From Gerris lacustris (Eukaryota; Arthropoda; Insecta; Hemiptera; Gerridae): 64,000 nucleotides of DNA. The position numbers and the translations under genes were made by a program. The stretch is taken from assembly GCA_951217055.1 (NCBI GenBank), contig OX578283.1, forward strand, positions 2,728,001 to 2,792,000, in the 5' to 3' direction. Positions 32,877-44,350 of the stretch are shown here, piece after piece (within the stretch, counting starts at the first letter, position 1; each line of letters begins with the position of its first letter). The notes under the pieces are model-generated. The model saw only the letters and a program-made list of their open reading frames with translations. It was not told the origin of the DNA and made no database searches.

Positions 32877-33320
32877 CGACAAGACACGAGGAAGCTATGT
32901 GCCACACTAATTGCCACAACATTTTTTTTATTATTTATTTTTTTTTTAAACCCAAGCAATAGTTTTTTTATTTTTTTTATTTTTTTATTTTAATGAAAGA
33001 ATCAAGTAAAACATTAATAAATGTACGTAGATATTTTAAATTGATGAAAGAAACATCTGTGGGCTACTTTAAAAAAACAAACAAAATATTTCAAAATCGG
33101 ATGAGGACTCTTAAAGAAATAGGTTTAAAATAAACTTAAAGTTCCCTCCACGGAACATTTCAATTGCCCTGGAATACAAAGAAATAGGCGCAGAAGGTTG
33201 AAATATGGGGCCGACAATCGGCTAATTGTCACTTACCATCTAAGGGGAAAGCATTTTTTTTTTTTTTTTTTTTTAGATATGCAGAAGATTGGGAAAAAAC
33301 GACAGAAAAAAAAATGTTGC
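32877..33320. repeat. Family A fragments, rearranged
   Basis: 32880-32925 is a minus-strand left end ('gaagctatgtgccacactaa'), followed by plus-strand middle phrases near 33055-33235 ('gggctactttaaaaaaac', 'ggcgcagaaggttgaaa'). The two pieces face each other, so the copy is internally inverted or composite. Confidence 0.6.
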
Positions 33321-33799
33321 TCGATGAGTGAAAATGATTTCTCTCAAACGATGCGATTGTAATTATTGTGGCCTTGAGAATAACATGGATCCCCTGAAGA
33401 TGCTACAGCTACTCACACTTGATGCGAAAGGTCGGCATCTGTAAACGTCTGAGAACTGTAAAGACGCTGTTATCACCGAAATACTAATACATAATATCAT
33501 TATGATAACAAGCGATGAAGTCTGTGATATTCTTATCTATGAATTACCGATATTCTACAGAAGAATTATTAAGAGTAAGAATGAACAAATAATAATATGT
33601 TAAAGAAAAACAATTGTGTTCAAAACAGTTTTAAAAATCAGTCAAAAATATTTCGTGTTGTTATTGGACACAAATTAAAAAAAAAAAAACATGAAAACAA
33701 AAAAAAACGTACTTTAATACGCCTTGTCTGTCAGTCTTCTAGAAAAAAAATTCGCTTGACTGTAGGCCTATAGGGTCCTGCGAAAGGGTCTAAGCCTAG
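33321..33799. other. Unassigned DNA upstream of headcase
   Basis: No gene seen. Simple A-rich sequence near 33675-33710. Confidence 0.4.
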
Positions 33800-33965
33800 G
33801 GTAGAAATATGTCGAAGGGCGGGGCTAGAGGGCGTAGCTGCCCCCACTGCCGGCGGCGGTGGAGGGGAGCCCCCACCTAGGCCGGTGCTCGGTACCCGGG
33901 GCCCAGTGTTTTAGTGAAAGGGAAAGCGAGCGGATCTTGCCCCCACCACGAACCCCCCTGTCTCA
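33800..33965. promoter_or_regulatory. GC-rich island upstream of headcase
   Basis: About 165 bp much richer in G and C than the surroundings, including 'ctgccggcggcggtggag' and 'ggtacccggggcccag'. It lies about 1.0-1.2 kb upstream of the headcase ATG. It could be promoter or 5' UTR sequence, or a repeat fragment. No TATA box or initiator could be assigned with confidence. Confidence 0.3.
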
Positions 33966-34894
33966 ACAATTTTTACAGCAACGCCCCCCCTAACCAAAAA
34001 AAACTAAATTTTTGTTCAGTCTTATAGAAACCACTCGGCAACTTCTTCATTATCATTTTTTTCTTTGTTATTTTTTCTTTTAATTTCGAAGTTTTAATCT
34101 TAAAAAAATAAAATAAACATTGAATTTATTTTTTTTTTGGAACATTTAATTTTTCTGTTTTAATATTCAATAAAAGACCTTATTTTAATTAAATCGAGTG
34201 AATAAATACATTTTTGTTAAAAAATACTTAAATAAGTAGGACTTAAAATACGTTTATTTTCTAATTTAATATAATCAGCTGATTTTTTGAAAAGACACTG
34301 TTTACTTACGTGACGATTATTATTTTTGAATAATTATTTCCGTTTATTATCAAATAGGTGTAAAATATTGATAAATTAGCGGTATAAGTTATAAAATCTT
34401 TTAAATAAACTTAAAGTTTCAAAATTCGTCATTTTTAAAAATAAACAATACACCGTCATGTGTTCAAAAAGTGTAGACATTTTTCGTGGTTCAAATACAT
34501 ACAATGTTCGAGCCACTAAAAAATATTTAAAATAAACTAATATTATATTAACAAAAAAAAAAAAAAAAAAAATTAATAAAAACCGGCTTTTTACAATTAC
34601 TTACAACTCGCTTTTTTCCCCCAAAAAACAAAGTTACGTATAATTAAAAATACATTGATAAAAATGTTTTAGATAAATATTTACAAATAAATTATAGAAA
34701 TAGCTATAGATATAACGCGTTTATATAATTAATATATTTAAAAGTACAAAATTTAGAAATTATTTTATTCTTTGTTTATGCCGATTTGAATTTGACTATT
34801 TCGAAAACGAAAAAAACGATAAAAATGTCACAAGCTATTCGAAATTCGTTTTGAGGCATTTCTTTTTAGAAATCGTTTTGAAGTTGAAAAAGTT

Positions 34895-34984
34895 TAAAAC
34901 AAAAAGATATCCGAGAAATTGAGACAAGATCGTTTGGCGGAACAAGTCGAGAGTAAATATACGAAGATAGGTCTCTTTGTGGAC
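34895..34984 (+). promoter_or_regulatory. hdc: Headcase 5' leader immediately before the start codon
   Basis: An in-frame TAA at 34895-34897 closes the reading frame upstream, and no in-frame ATG occurs between it and 34985. The frame is open from 34898, so an upstream non-ATG start is possible but unnecessary. The start context is GGAC-ATG-G, with G at -3 and +4. The true transcription start is not known. Confidence 0.55.
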
Positions 34985-35550
34985 ATGGCACCTCGGCGAG
35001 GTACTGTCGGTGCCGGCGAAGTCGAAGCCATCGCCAAATGTTGCGTTCCGAACGAATGTCTTCGCGAGACCAGACTCCTTACCGACCCTAGGGAAGCGGT
35101 TAGGGTCCTGTGTAACAACGAACAGTGCAACGCAGGTCAGCTCATGCACCGGGAATGCTTCGACCAATGGGAGTCGACAGTCTTAGCGTACTTGAGGACT
35201 TGCGGCCGTGCTAGATCGTGGTCCGAAAGACAACGTCTTCAGAATTTGTGGACCAAGAAAGGTTACGACTTGGCGTACAAAGCTTGTTCTTGTTCCTGCG
35301 GACGTGGACACATAAGGAAAGACCCGGACTGGGTCTTCCCGATACAAGAAGACCCCCACGACGCTAAGAAGAAGAAGAGAAAGGCGAAGACCCCGTCTAG
35401 ACTGCCGACTCTTCAGCAAGACCCCAGAATGAGGACATCATCCCAATCATCATGTTCATCACAGTCACCACCAGGTTCCGCCCCCAATCTGTCACCACTG
35501 CATTCGTCCGTCATCAAGAAAAAGATGAAGATAGACTTCTTCCCTGACAA
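34985..35550 (+). CDS. hdc: Headcase, first coding exon
   Basis: It encodes the N-terminus of Headcase (vertebrate HECA), a cytoplasmic regulator of progenitor cell fate, growth and tracheal branching in Drosophila. About 188 complete residues are encoded. The start MAPRRG and PREAVRVLCNNEQC, then MHRECFDQWE and CGRARSWSERQRLQNLWTKK, are hallmarks of the family. Cysteines/histidines at 19, 20, 25, 43, 48, 55, 58, 73, 101, 103, 105 and 109 form the conserved Cys/His-rich region. A basic stretch KKKKRKAK (128-135) could be a nuclear signal. A Ser/Pro-rich tail precedes KKKMKIDFFPD. The exon ends after two bases of a codon at 35550, followed by GTAAGC; the middle and C-terminal parts of the protein lie outside or were not found. 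ATG 34985 is the first in-frame ATG after a stop. Confidence 0.95.
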
Positions 35551-35556
35551 GTAAGC
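35551..35556 (+). other. hdc: Headcase intron 1 splice donor
   Basis: GTAAGC matches the donor consensus. Reading through would give AAG-TAA, i.e. a stop one codon later, so splicing here is required to make a full-length protein. Confidence 0.85.
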
Positions 35557-36849
35557 AATAACAATTTAACTGATAACTCTTATCACATCAAACATTTTTA
35601 TGTACTAGATTATTACGTACATTTCATAATGCATAGAAACTGCAGCATAAACATAAATACGTGACATTTTATTTGTATATAATTGGATATAGCTGCCATG
35701 TAGATATCTCTTTAGTGCATCAGTGATTCCCACTAAGGGTACCACCATGGAACCCAAGGGTCCCTATACGTCATATTTGGGTCTTCTACGTAAATTTGCA
35801 AAGAGAGAGAGTGAGGGAGAGGGGAAAAAACCAATTGTATATACCTAGAATAATGCATTGAAAAAGTACTGATAGCCAAATGTAAGGAGGTCTTGCAATA
35901 ATCTTTAAATTATAGGAAAATAGAATTTAGAGTATGTATATGAATTTTAGATGTACGCACTGGGTAAAAATAATATAATATTAGAACCTATAGGAATAAA
36001 CCTATCATGTGATATCAGAACTTACAATAATAAACCTATAATAGAATATTTAGGTACTAAATTTATTAGAAATATGGGCATTAAATGTGGTGTTTATTTT
36101 ACATAGAATTTAAGATATATATAATGCCCAGATGTTTATTTAATTTGAAATATTAATTATGTGAAAATAATTTATTATATATTTCAAAAATAAATAGGCC
36201 TATTTTTCAAAGTGCGTGATCTGACTATAAAAATAAACGTTTCTACGAAAGTACCATTTGTAACCATCTCTAACCATCCATAACAGATTAATTAAATAAA
36301 TTGAATTTGCTTTCAATTCAAACTAATCATTTTCATTTCTAGACCTCTAGGCATATTTTTTTTTTTTTTTAAAATAAGATATTATTTTTTTATAAATAAA
36401 CAGTTTTTTTTTTTGTAAATTGATTTAATTTTCTATGGGTTAATAACGAAATTTCATTACAAATATATAAAATATGCATTATTATTACATTTGTTTAAAG
36501 GTCTATTATTAATGACAACCTTAATTATATCACTATTATATTTAATTGTGACATACTATCTCAATTACATGCTATCATATCTAGCATTTCCTCACCATTT
36601 CTACCATGGGGTTTACATAGGAGAAGTTCAGCACTGCTGAACAACATTGTTAACATAACCAAAACCCAAAGAAAATATATAATTATATTGTTATCTAAAC
36701 ATATAGCAATTGTCAACATGTTTATATAAAGTTGTTACATTTTACCCTGTAATTAAGCAGTAGTGATAAGTGATTAGATAACATAAGCCAGCTTGATTTC
36801 ATTCACATATTCAGTAATAAAACATACAAAATATTGGTTGTTGTGGAAT
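35557..36849 (+). other. hdc: Headcase intron 1, proximal part
   Basis: AT-rich and without strong repeats or ORFs. 35700-35830 is slightly less AT-rich. No acceptor followed by recognisable headcase coding sequence was seen. Confidence 0.5.
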
Positions 36850-38060
36850 TTAGACGAATTAAAAGTTATTTTGAAACTTACTAACGTTACTAAGGAATTT
36901 TGACGACTGTTTCATCATAAAAGAGGTGTAAGTTCAAACACCAAACCAACGTTTTCACACATAATAATTGTAATAAACAATTAGTTATTATATTTACTAT
37001 AGAATTTATGGGATTTAGACGTCAGTTATTTTGAAACTTACTAATATTGGTTATTGGAAGTTAGACGTCAGTTATTTTGAAACTTACTAATATTGGTTAT
37101 TGGAAGTTAGACGTCAGTTATTTTGAAACTTACTAAATATTATTGCTAAGGAATTTAGAGGTCAGTTATTTTGAAACTTACTAAATATTGTTGTTAAGTA
37201 ATTTAGACGACAGTTATTTTGAAACTTGCTAATATTTCTTGTTAAGGAATTTAGACGTCAGTTATTTTGAAACTTGCTAATATTTCTTGTTAAGGAATTT
37301 AGACGACAGTTATTTTGAAACTTGCTAATATTTCTTGTTAAGGAATTTAGACGTCAGTTATTTTGAAACTTGCTAATATTTCTTGTTAAGGAATTTAGAC
37401 GTCAGTTATTTTGAAACTTGCTAATATTTCTTGTTAAGGAATTTAGACGACAGTTATTTTGAAACTTACTAAATATTGTTGTTAAGTAATTTAGACGACA
37501 GTTATTTTGAAACTTACTAAATATTGTTGTTAAGTAATTTAGACGACAGTTATTTTGAAACTTGCTAATATTTCTTGTTAAGGAATTTAGACGACAGTTA
37601 TTTTGAAACTTGCTAATATTTCTTGTTAAGGAATTTAGACGTCAGTTATTTTAAATCTTTACAAAAATATTGGTTGTTAAAAAATTTAGAAGTTCAGTTA
37701 TTTCGAAACTTACTAATATTGGTTATTAAGGAATTTAGACGTCAGTTATTTTGAAACTTACTAATATTGGTTATTTAGGAATTTAGACGTCAGTTATGTT
37801 GAAACTTACTAATATTGGTTATTAAGGAAGTTAGACGTCAGTTATTTTGAAACTACCTAATATTGGTTATTTAGGAATTTAGACGTCAGTTATTTTGAAT
37901 TGGAATTAGACGTCAGTTATTTTGAAACTTACTAATATTTCTTTTTAAGGAATTTAGACGTCAGTTATATATTTAAACTTATAAATATTGGTTGCTAGGG
38001 AATTTTGACGTCAGTTATATTGAAACTTATAAATATTGGTTGTTAAGGAATTTAGAAAAT
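36850..38060 (+). repeat. About 48-bp tandem repeat, about 22 units, intronic
   Basis: The core unit is 'gaatttagac' + 'gtcagttattttgaaactt' + 'gctaatatttcttgttaag' (48 bp). Regular spacing runs from about 37010 to 38050; 36850-36905 holds a diverged precursor. Two variant positions recur: GACGTC or GACGAC, and 'gctaatatttcttgttaagg' or 'actaaatattgttgttaagt'. The variants co-occur in blocks around 37200-37640. No ORF crosses the array and there are no unique spacers. Confidence 0.95.
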
Positions 38061-38874
38061 AGATATATTATATTTTTTTTATAATACTTAAAGTAATTTT
38101 ATGTACTTTAGTAATTACTTAAAGTAACATGACGGTATTTTGTGATAGTTAAAAACAGTAAAGATTTATCTAGTTAGATTTCAATACAGGCAATTACAAA
38201 TTTATTTATAATGATTACCTTTAAATACACTTAGTTACAGTTTAAAAAATAAATTCTTAGAACAGAATTTTTATAATTAAAATTCTTCCTTATTATAATA
38301 TGTATAAGATATTATATATAATTTTTTTTAAATTACATGATTGCATTTAATTGCTTTTTGTAAAAATGTTATTAGTTGTTACACTGACACTGTAACCATA
38401 AATGGTTATTGGGCTGGTTATTAAGTAGACTCGTTGTTAAGTAATGTTTGTAGATATCTAATGCAAGTGAGTATAGAGTATAGAGTAGATGCTTTGTACC
38501 TCCTTCTCTAATTTCATGTAACCTTGGTTCGCTTTGAAGTGTAGGCGTTACATCTACTACCTAATGAACATAACCTCTCCGCCAAACTATAATACAAAGC
38601 AATCACAAGCAACAAGCCGGCTAAATTATTTTTACCATTATTATAACTTTAAAAAAATTATAAATTATTATATTACACAAGGTTATGAGCCTAGAATGAG
38701 AAATGGATAGCAAGCTCTTTACAATCATAAGCTAAATGTTTCATTCGATCCAATTATCCGAACATATAGGTAAATTCTTTGAAAAATATAAATTATTTCA
38801 TTTTGAACCATCATATTGGTAGGTCCTAGATATAGTATAGGAGATTATTTTTTTAAAAAATAATCAATAAGTTA
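38061..38874. other. Intronic AT-rich DNA
   Basis: No gene seen. 38455-38475 has a short 'gtatagagtatagagta' stutter. Confidence 0.45.
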
Positions 38875-39432
38875 ATAGTGCAGGAGGTAGCGTGCAAAAA
38901 AGTGTCTGACTAACATTAAACTAGAATTTTGTGTATAACTTAATCTTTTAGTGCCTTTTAAGAATATGTGGTCAGCTAAGTTCGACTGCGGGACATAGCT
39001 TGGCAATATGCTTTTGAAAGAAACAAACCGATAGAGAGCTGTCATGTCCCACCCATTATGGTGGACAATGTGATTTTCATGATTCTGAGCAAAAAATTAG
39101 TTAGCAGACCGAAAATCCAGTTGATATTAGTTTGTCACTTGATAGATTAGTTATTCAAATATTACTCCCAATCAAAGTGACAAACTAACATCAACTTGAT
39201 TTTCGGTCTACTAACTAATTTTGTACTCAGGATCATCAAAATCACATTGTCCATCATATTTGGCGTGACATTGCCCCTCAATACCGTTTTTAAATGCATA
39301 TTGCCAAGCCATGTCTCGCAGACGAACTTAGCCGACCATATATTCTTATAAGACACTAAAAGATTAACTTATAAACCAAATTCTAGCTTGATGTTAGTCA
39401 GATACTTCAATGCACGCCATCTCCTAGGAATA
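38875..39432. mobile_element. Foldback H, copy H2
   Basis: Second complete copy of the H family. Ends are ATAGTGCAGGAGGTAGCG and, inverted, CGCCATCTCCTAGGAAT. Arms mirror over about 250 bp around 39155. The 64-codon minus-strand frame at 39162-39356 is a product of the inverted arm and is not a gene. Confidence 0.85.
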
Positions 39433-41092
39433 GATGTAAGTTGTTGATCAATTTAGGATCTTTTTAAGAAGTTGACGATCTGTTTTCGATCTTTCAAGAA
39501 GAGGCAACTGATCTGATTAAGATGGGGACTGAAATTGTTTCAGACTATTTTATTAAGATTGTTTAATAACTGTTCTTAATAACTTCTCCGTATTAGAATC
39601 TTATACTTATTAAGCGATCAAAAAACATTCTTAAAGAACCATAATCGTGTGACTGAATACTACCTCAGTGCTCTTAAACTACTATAATTGTATGATCCCG
39701 AATACTTCCTAAGTGTTCTTTCACTTTCATTCATCGCACTTAATTCTATAAAAAGTACTTGCTGTATAGAAGTTGATGATAAGTTTAAGAGCACTTTAAA
39801 TGTATTCGGACATACGAATATGGTAGTTTAAGATTATTATTTTTCGATCGTTAAAGAAGTGTAATATATAATCCGTTTAAGAGATTTTTTAAAATTTATT
39901 ATTCTTCGGTTTATCCCTTAATTTTTTAATTATTCTTTTTCCTCTTGGGCTCTAGGGATGATCAATGTAAAAAGGTACTTGTTAATTACTATCAATAAGA
40001 AATAATAGTTACCTTTCCTGTTTGTTCCTTGAAGAAGTTACCTATAAAACTCTACTTTGAAGAGTAAATATATTCTTTAGGTTGTTTTCGATAAGTTTAA
40101 ATATATGAATAAATAATAAATATATATTGTTATAGGAATAAAATAACAAACAGATGATACGTTCGGGATTATTTAAGTCACTCCGTTTACTCTCTTATCT
40201 TTACAGAAATCTTTATTGAGATTTTTATATTAAATTAATTATTCTTTAGAAAGTACAATTCCACAAGCTTAAGATAGTAATGAATAGTGAATCAATTAAA
40301 ACAAATTTAGTCAATTGTTAACATTTAATAATCAAACTAAATACAATATACTATATTACTGAGGAATGAGAAATATTCAGATAAAAATGTTCATCCTCGC
40401 CAAGAATTGAACCTTGATTGGTTTGGATTCAAAAAAAAAATCGACGGTACTTTTAGAGATCATTTACGCAAAATAAAAACGTATGCCACATTTATCTCTA
40501 TTTATTACATGTCTCACTTTTGTATTTTTTATCATAGCAATGTATGTCTGTATGTCTTCTATCATTTTGTGAAATTACAAGAAAATGGTCTCCGTCGCTT
40601 GGAATTGGATCGAATAATGGTCTCTTGGAGAGATTTTTTTTTTTAAATTAAATTTAAATATTAAGATTATAAGATAATTTATTTTTTACTTCCAAAAAAA
40701 AACGTGACGTTAGAAAGAGGATAAGATGAGGAGTTTAATGCGGCCTACTATTTTAAGCGGTTGAGCTGAAACTATTAAATTTTCATCTGGTTAAGAAATC
40801 GGATATGGTTGTAAACATAGGCGACAGGAAGGCACCGCCTTCACGCAACGGCGATCTCATTCCGTCCACTCACCACCATAAAAAAAATACATTTCTTAAA
40901 CCCAACATTTGAGAACACAACCCTCTTCTAGTAAATTTAACATTTTTATCTGCACTTTTTCTATACTAAACACTTCTTCCCTTATAACGGATATTTTCTC
41001 AGCTTACTGCGTTTTTAAAAGTACCGTTATTTTTCTCTCGCACTCCCGAAACGCAATTTTTAGCGCAATAACTAACAGCGTCGGTAATAGGT
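39433..41092. other. Intronic DNA without recognisable features
   Basis: Frames at 40407-40646 and 40909-41094 (+) have no recognisable domain and look like chance ORFs. No strong repeats. Confidence 0.45.
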
Positions 41093-41890
41093 GATCAAAG
41101 GGGGTTAGAGGGGATTAGAAGTAGTCAGAGGTGGTTGGAAGTGATTTTTTAGAGGTGATCACAGGTGGTTAGAGGAGATTAGAAATAATCATATGTGGTA
41201 AGTGGTGGATAGAAGTGGATAGAGGTGGATAGAGGTGATTAGAAATAATCATAGGTGGTAAGCGGTGGATAGAAGTGGATAGAGGTGATTCGAAATAATC
41301 ATAAATGGTAAACGGTGGATAAAAGTGAATAGAGGTGGTTACATGTGGTTAAAGGTGATTAGAAATATTCATATGTGGTAAGTGGTGGATAGAAGTGGTT
41401 AGAGGTGATTCGAAATAATCATAAATGGTAAGCGGTGGATAAAAGTGAATAGAGGTGGTTAGATGTGGTTAAAGGTGATTAGAAATATTCATATGTGGTA
41501 AGCGGTGGATAGAAGTGGTTAGTGGTGGTTAGATGTGGTTAAAGGTGATTAGAAATATTCATATGTGGTAAGTGGTGGATAGAAGTGGTTAGTGGTGATT
41601 AGAAATAATCATAAATGGTAAGCGGTGGATAGAAGTGGATAAAGGTGATTCGAAATAATCATAAATGGTAAACGGTGGATAAAAGTGAATAGAGGTGGTT
41701 AGATGTGGTAAGAGGTGATTAGAAATAGTCATATGTAGTAAGTGGTAGATAGAAGTGGATAGAGGTGATTAGAAATAATCATAAATGGTAAGCGGTGGAC
41801 AGCAGTGGATAGAGGTGGTTAGATGTGGTTAGAGGTGATTAGAAATAATCATAAATGGTAAACGGTGGATAAAAGTGGATAGAGGTGGTT
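41093..41890 (+). repeat. G-rich hierarchical tandem array
   Basis: The plus strand is built from degenerate 7-10 bp subunits (GTGGTTA, GTGGATA, AGAGGTGATT) nested in larger units of about 50-120 bp marked by 'gattagaaataatcata' and 'atggtaagcggtggat'. C is almost absent from the plus strand. No long G runs, so classic G-quadruplexes are not expected. Confidence 0.9.
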
Positions 41891-43184
41891 TCCTAGAAAT
41901 ATTATACGTATTTGTCGCTTTCATTTGTTTGCAGTATTATATTCCAATCGTGATTTGCTGGAATTAATTAGCATTTCTCTTAGAACTCGATCTAATTCTA
42001 GTTTCTGGAGTCTAGACAAACAAACAAGGCTTCTAGGTAATTTATAGCATTTTAAACACGAAAAGGAAAAAAACTAAAAATGATTAATATCTTTAAAAAG
42101 ATATAATTCTTTCAATTATTTAATATTTGGTAATTGCTTAAGTAATGATGACATATTATTACTGATGTCAGTGTAATTAATGAATTAATTAACTGTTATC
42201 GAACTCTCTTTAGTTTAATTTTACTTAGTAAAACAATCTCCCTCCCTACCCCCACCAATCTGAGGTTAAGGTTCTAGCTATTCAAAAGTATGGTAGAATT
42301 GACCGAAATATCATAGTTTGCTTAGCCTTTAGCAGTAGGAATATGCTCTTAGGTGTAGGAGTAGGGGTAAACTAGAGTGGCTTCCTACCTACTTCTTCCA
42401 AAAAAATTAAATTGTGTAAATGGGTTATGTATTTCGATCGCTTTTAAGACTTTGTAAATTTTATTTCTTCTGCTCTAATAATTATAAAGGGATTTTCTTA
42501 TTTGTAGAAATCTAATAATGTTTTAATAGTATACTGAATAGATTAGTAAACCATGTTTGTGTAAATGTCATTCAAATTTGGCCTCTCAAATGTCGAGTCT
42601 TCTTTCTATTACTTTTTTGTAGATTAAAGGTAATTTTTTAATATAAATTAGGTGCCATTACTCGAGAATAGCAAAACATTTAGTGAGCCTATCATATCTA
42701 TAGGCACATCTAAGTGAGAATTTCATAAATTCGCCCATTCATTTTGAAATAAAAAATTCTCCTCAACTATTGTGTTTATACGTATATTTATATATGGGTG
42801 TGTGTGTGTATTATTCATAGAAAGATACCACATAAATATAAATTATTAATTTAATAAACAAATGAAATAAAAAATAACTCATAATTATTAGGACTACTAT
42901 AACTTAAGCCAAAAAACTATAAAAGAACATAAAACTAAGTATATAAAGAATAAATAAATCTACAAACAAGACGCCAATTAATTCTAAAAATCACACTAAT
43001 TTCTAATAGTAAATTAATATTCAGAAAGGTAAACATTATAACAGTTATATTCTTGTTCTCATTTTTATGTGTTTATATTATATATAAACATTATTGTTAT
43101 TTGTCTATATTATACATAAACATTATTGTTATTTGTTTATATTATATATTAGGTTAAGGAATAAACAAGTTAGAAGTGTAAAAT
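41891..43184. other. Intronic AT-rich DNA
   Basis: No gene seen. A short direct repeat ('tatacataaacattattgtt') occurs near 43080-43145. Confidence 0.45.
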
Positions 43185-43250
43185 AATATTAGAGACGGGG
43201 CCCTCTCTCTAGGTGTTTAACACTTACTTAGGGCCCTCATCAAGTATTTT
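43185..43250 (-). repeat. Hairpin with TTGATGA box
   Basis: On the minus strand 'cttgatgagggccct' is followed by a 24-nt loop and 'agggccccgtct'; GGGCCCT pairs perfectly with AGGGCCC. The box-hairpin order resembles other hammerhead-like tails in this window but lacks the CUGA and GAAA boxes. Confidence 0.4.
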
Positions 43251-43989
43251 TACTTTTATATTTATGTATTATACATTTATGTATTGATTTATTTATGTAT
43301 TATTTCTGTTTGTTTGTTTTTTTGATATGATGGAAATATATATTATTATTATTATTATTATTATTACTTATTTAGTAGATTCATTTTGGCGTACCCTATA
43401 ACTTTTTTATTTTTAAAATGCTGAGAATTGTGGCGTTTTTGATATGGCATGCGTTAAACATGTCAATTAAACGATGTATAGGAAATTTACCAATAATCCT
43501 TTCTTTTTTACTTGAATTACAAGATATTATAATCCAATGTGCTAAAATCATTCGGTTTATTTATAAATTACATAACATGATGAATTTGACATGTATTTCC
43601 CCATGTTTGCATTATAAAATGGATTGGTTTAAAAATATACGATTTTATGAAAAAAGTAATATTCAAATGAATGGCACACAACATCGACATGTATTTATAT
43701 GATTCCTTCTCATTTTTATTTTAGTCAGATGTACTGGGATCCTTCTCTCTTCCAATTTTCTTTTGAAATATAGACTAAAATTAATTTTTAAAATGGTTTA
43801 TTTTATTCTAACTTTTTTTCAATTTACAAAAGTAATCAATAAAAGGAAAAAGAAACAAATATTCATAAAATGAATATTTGAGAAAGTTATTAAAAATTGT
43901 GAATATATAAAAAAAAAGTTTGCGAGCAAAGCTACTAAAAGGATTTCTTCGGTCAAAAAAATTCATATATCCTACATTATTATTTTATT
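43251..43989. other. Intronic DNA with (TTA)n run
   Basis: (ATT)n simple repeat at 43341-43367. The 94-codon frame at 43418-43702 has no recognisable domain and AT-rich codons; it is not called. Confidence 0.45.
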
Positions 43990-44350
43990 GCTTCCGAGCT
44001 TACCGAAGGTAACCGAAGCATTGTGTTCACTTTTGAGAACGAAAAACTTGTATGTCTCCGTTTTTAAAATTCCAAGACAGAAATCCGTTTCAGACATCAG
44101 GGAACATTTTTGGTCTCGTGTCTGTCTGTCGGCCTGTGTGTCCGTGAATTATAAAACGTGTGACGATAATTTGCGTAAATGTCGACCGATTTTGATGAAA
44201 TTCGGTAGACATGTTCATTTTACCAATGCTCAGGACGAGTTCGTTGTACAACGTTATCCGTCCAAGCGTTCACGCGTAAACGTGAACTTTATCTATTCAA
44301 TGAGACAAACATTTTTTTTTTTTATACAATTTTTTAGTAAAACCAACAGC
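43990..44350 (-). repeat. Family A variant (A/D hybrid), first part
   Basis: Begins 'gcttccgagcttaccgaagg' and shares the family A right end, then continues with family D-like phrases ('gaccgattttgatgaaattc', 'catgttcattttaccaatgc', 'caggacgagttcgttg'). The uninterrupted homologue is 62530-63055. Broken at 44351 by E3. Confidence 0.75.

Noticed and set aside
34919..34984. N-terminal extension of headcase starting at TTG 34919
   Set aside because: It begins with a non-ATG codon. The family start MAPRRG is at the ATG 34985.
35552..35554. In-frame TAA right after the headcase exon, recalling the known stop-codon readthrough in Drosophila headcase
   Set aside because: The TAA lies inside a consensus splice donor GTAAGC. 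The Drosophila readthrough stop is far downstream in the protein, so this is an intronic artefact.
36850..38060. CRISPR-like array
   Set aside because: The whole 48-bp unit repeats without unique spacers, and the context is a eukaryotic intron.
43193..43245. Rho-independent terminator-like hairpin
   Set aside because: Eukaryotic context; the hairpin resembles retroelement tails found elsewhere in the window.
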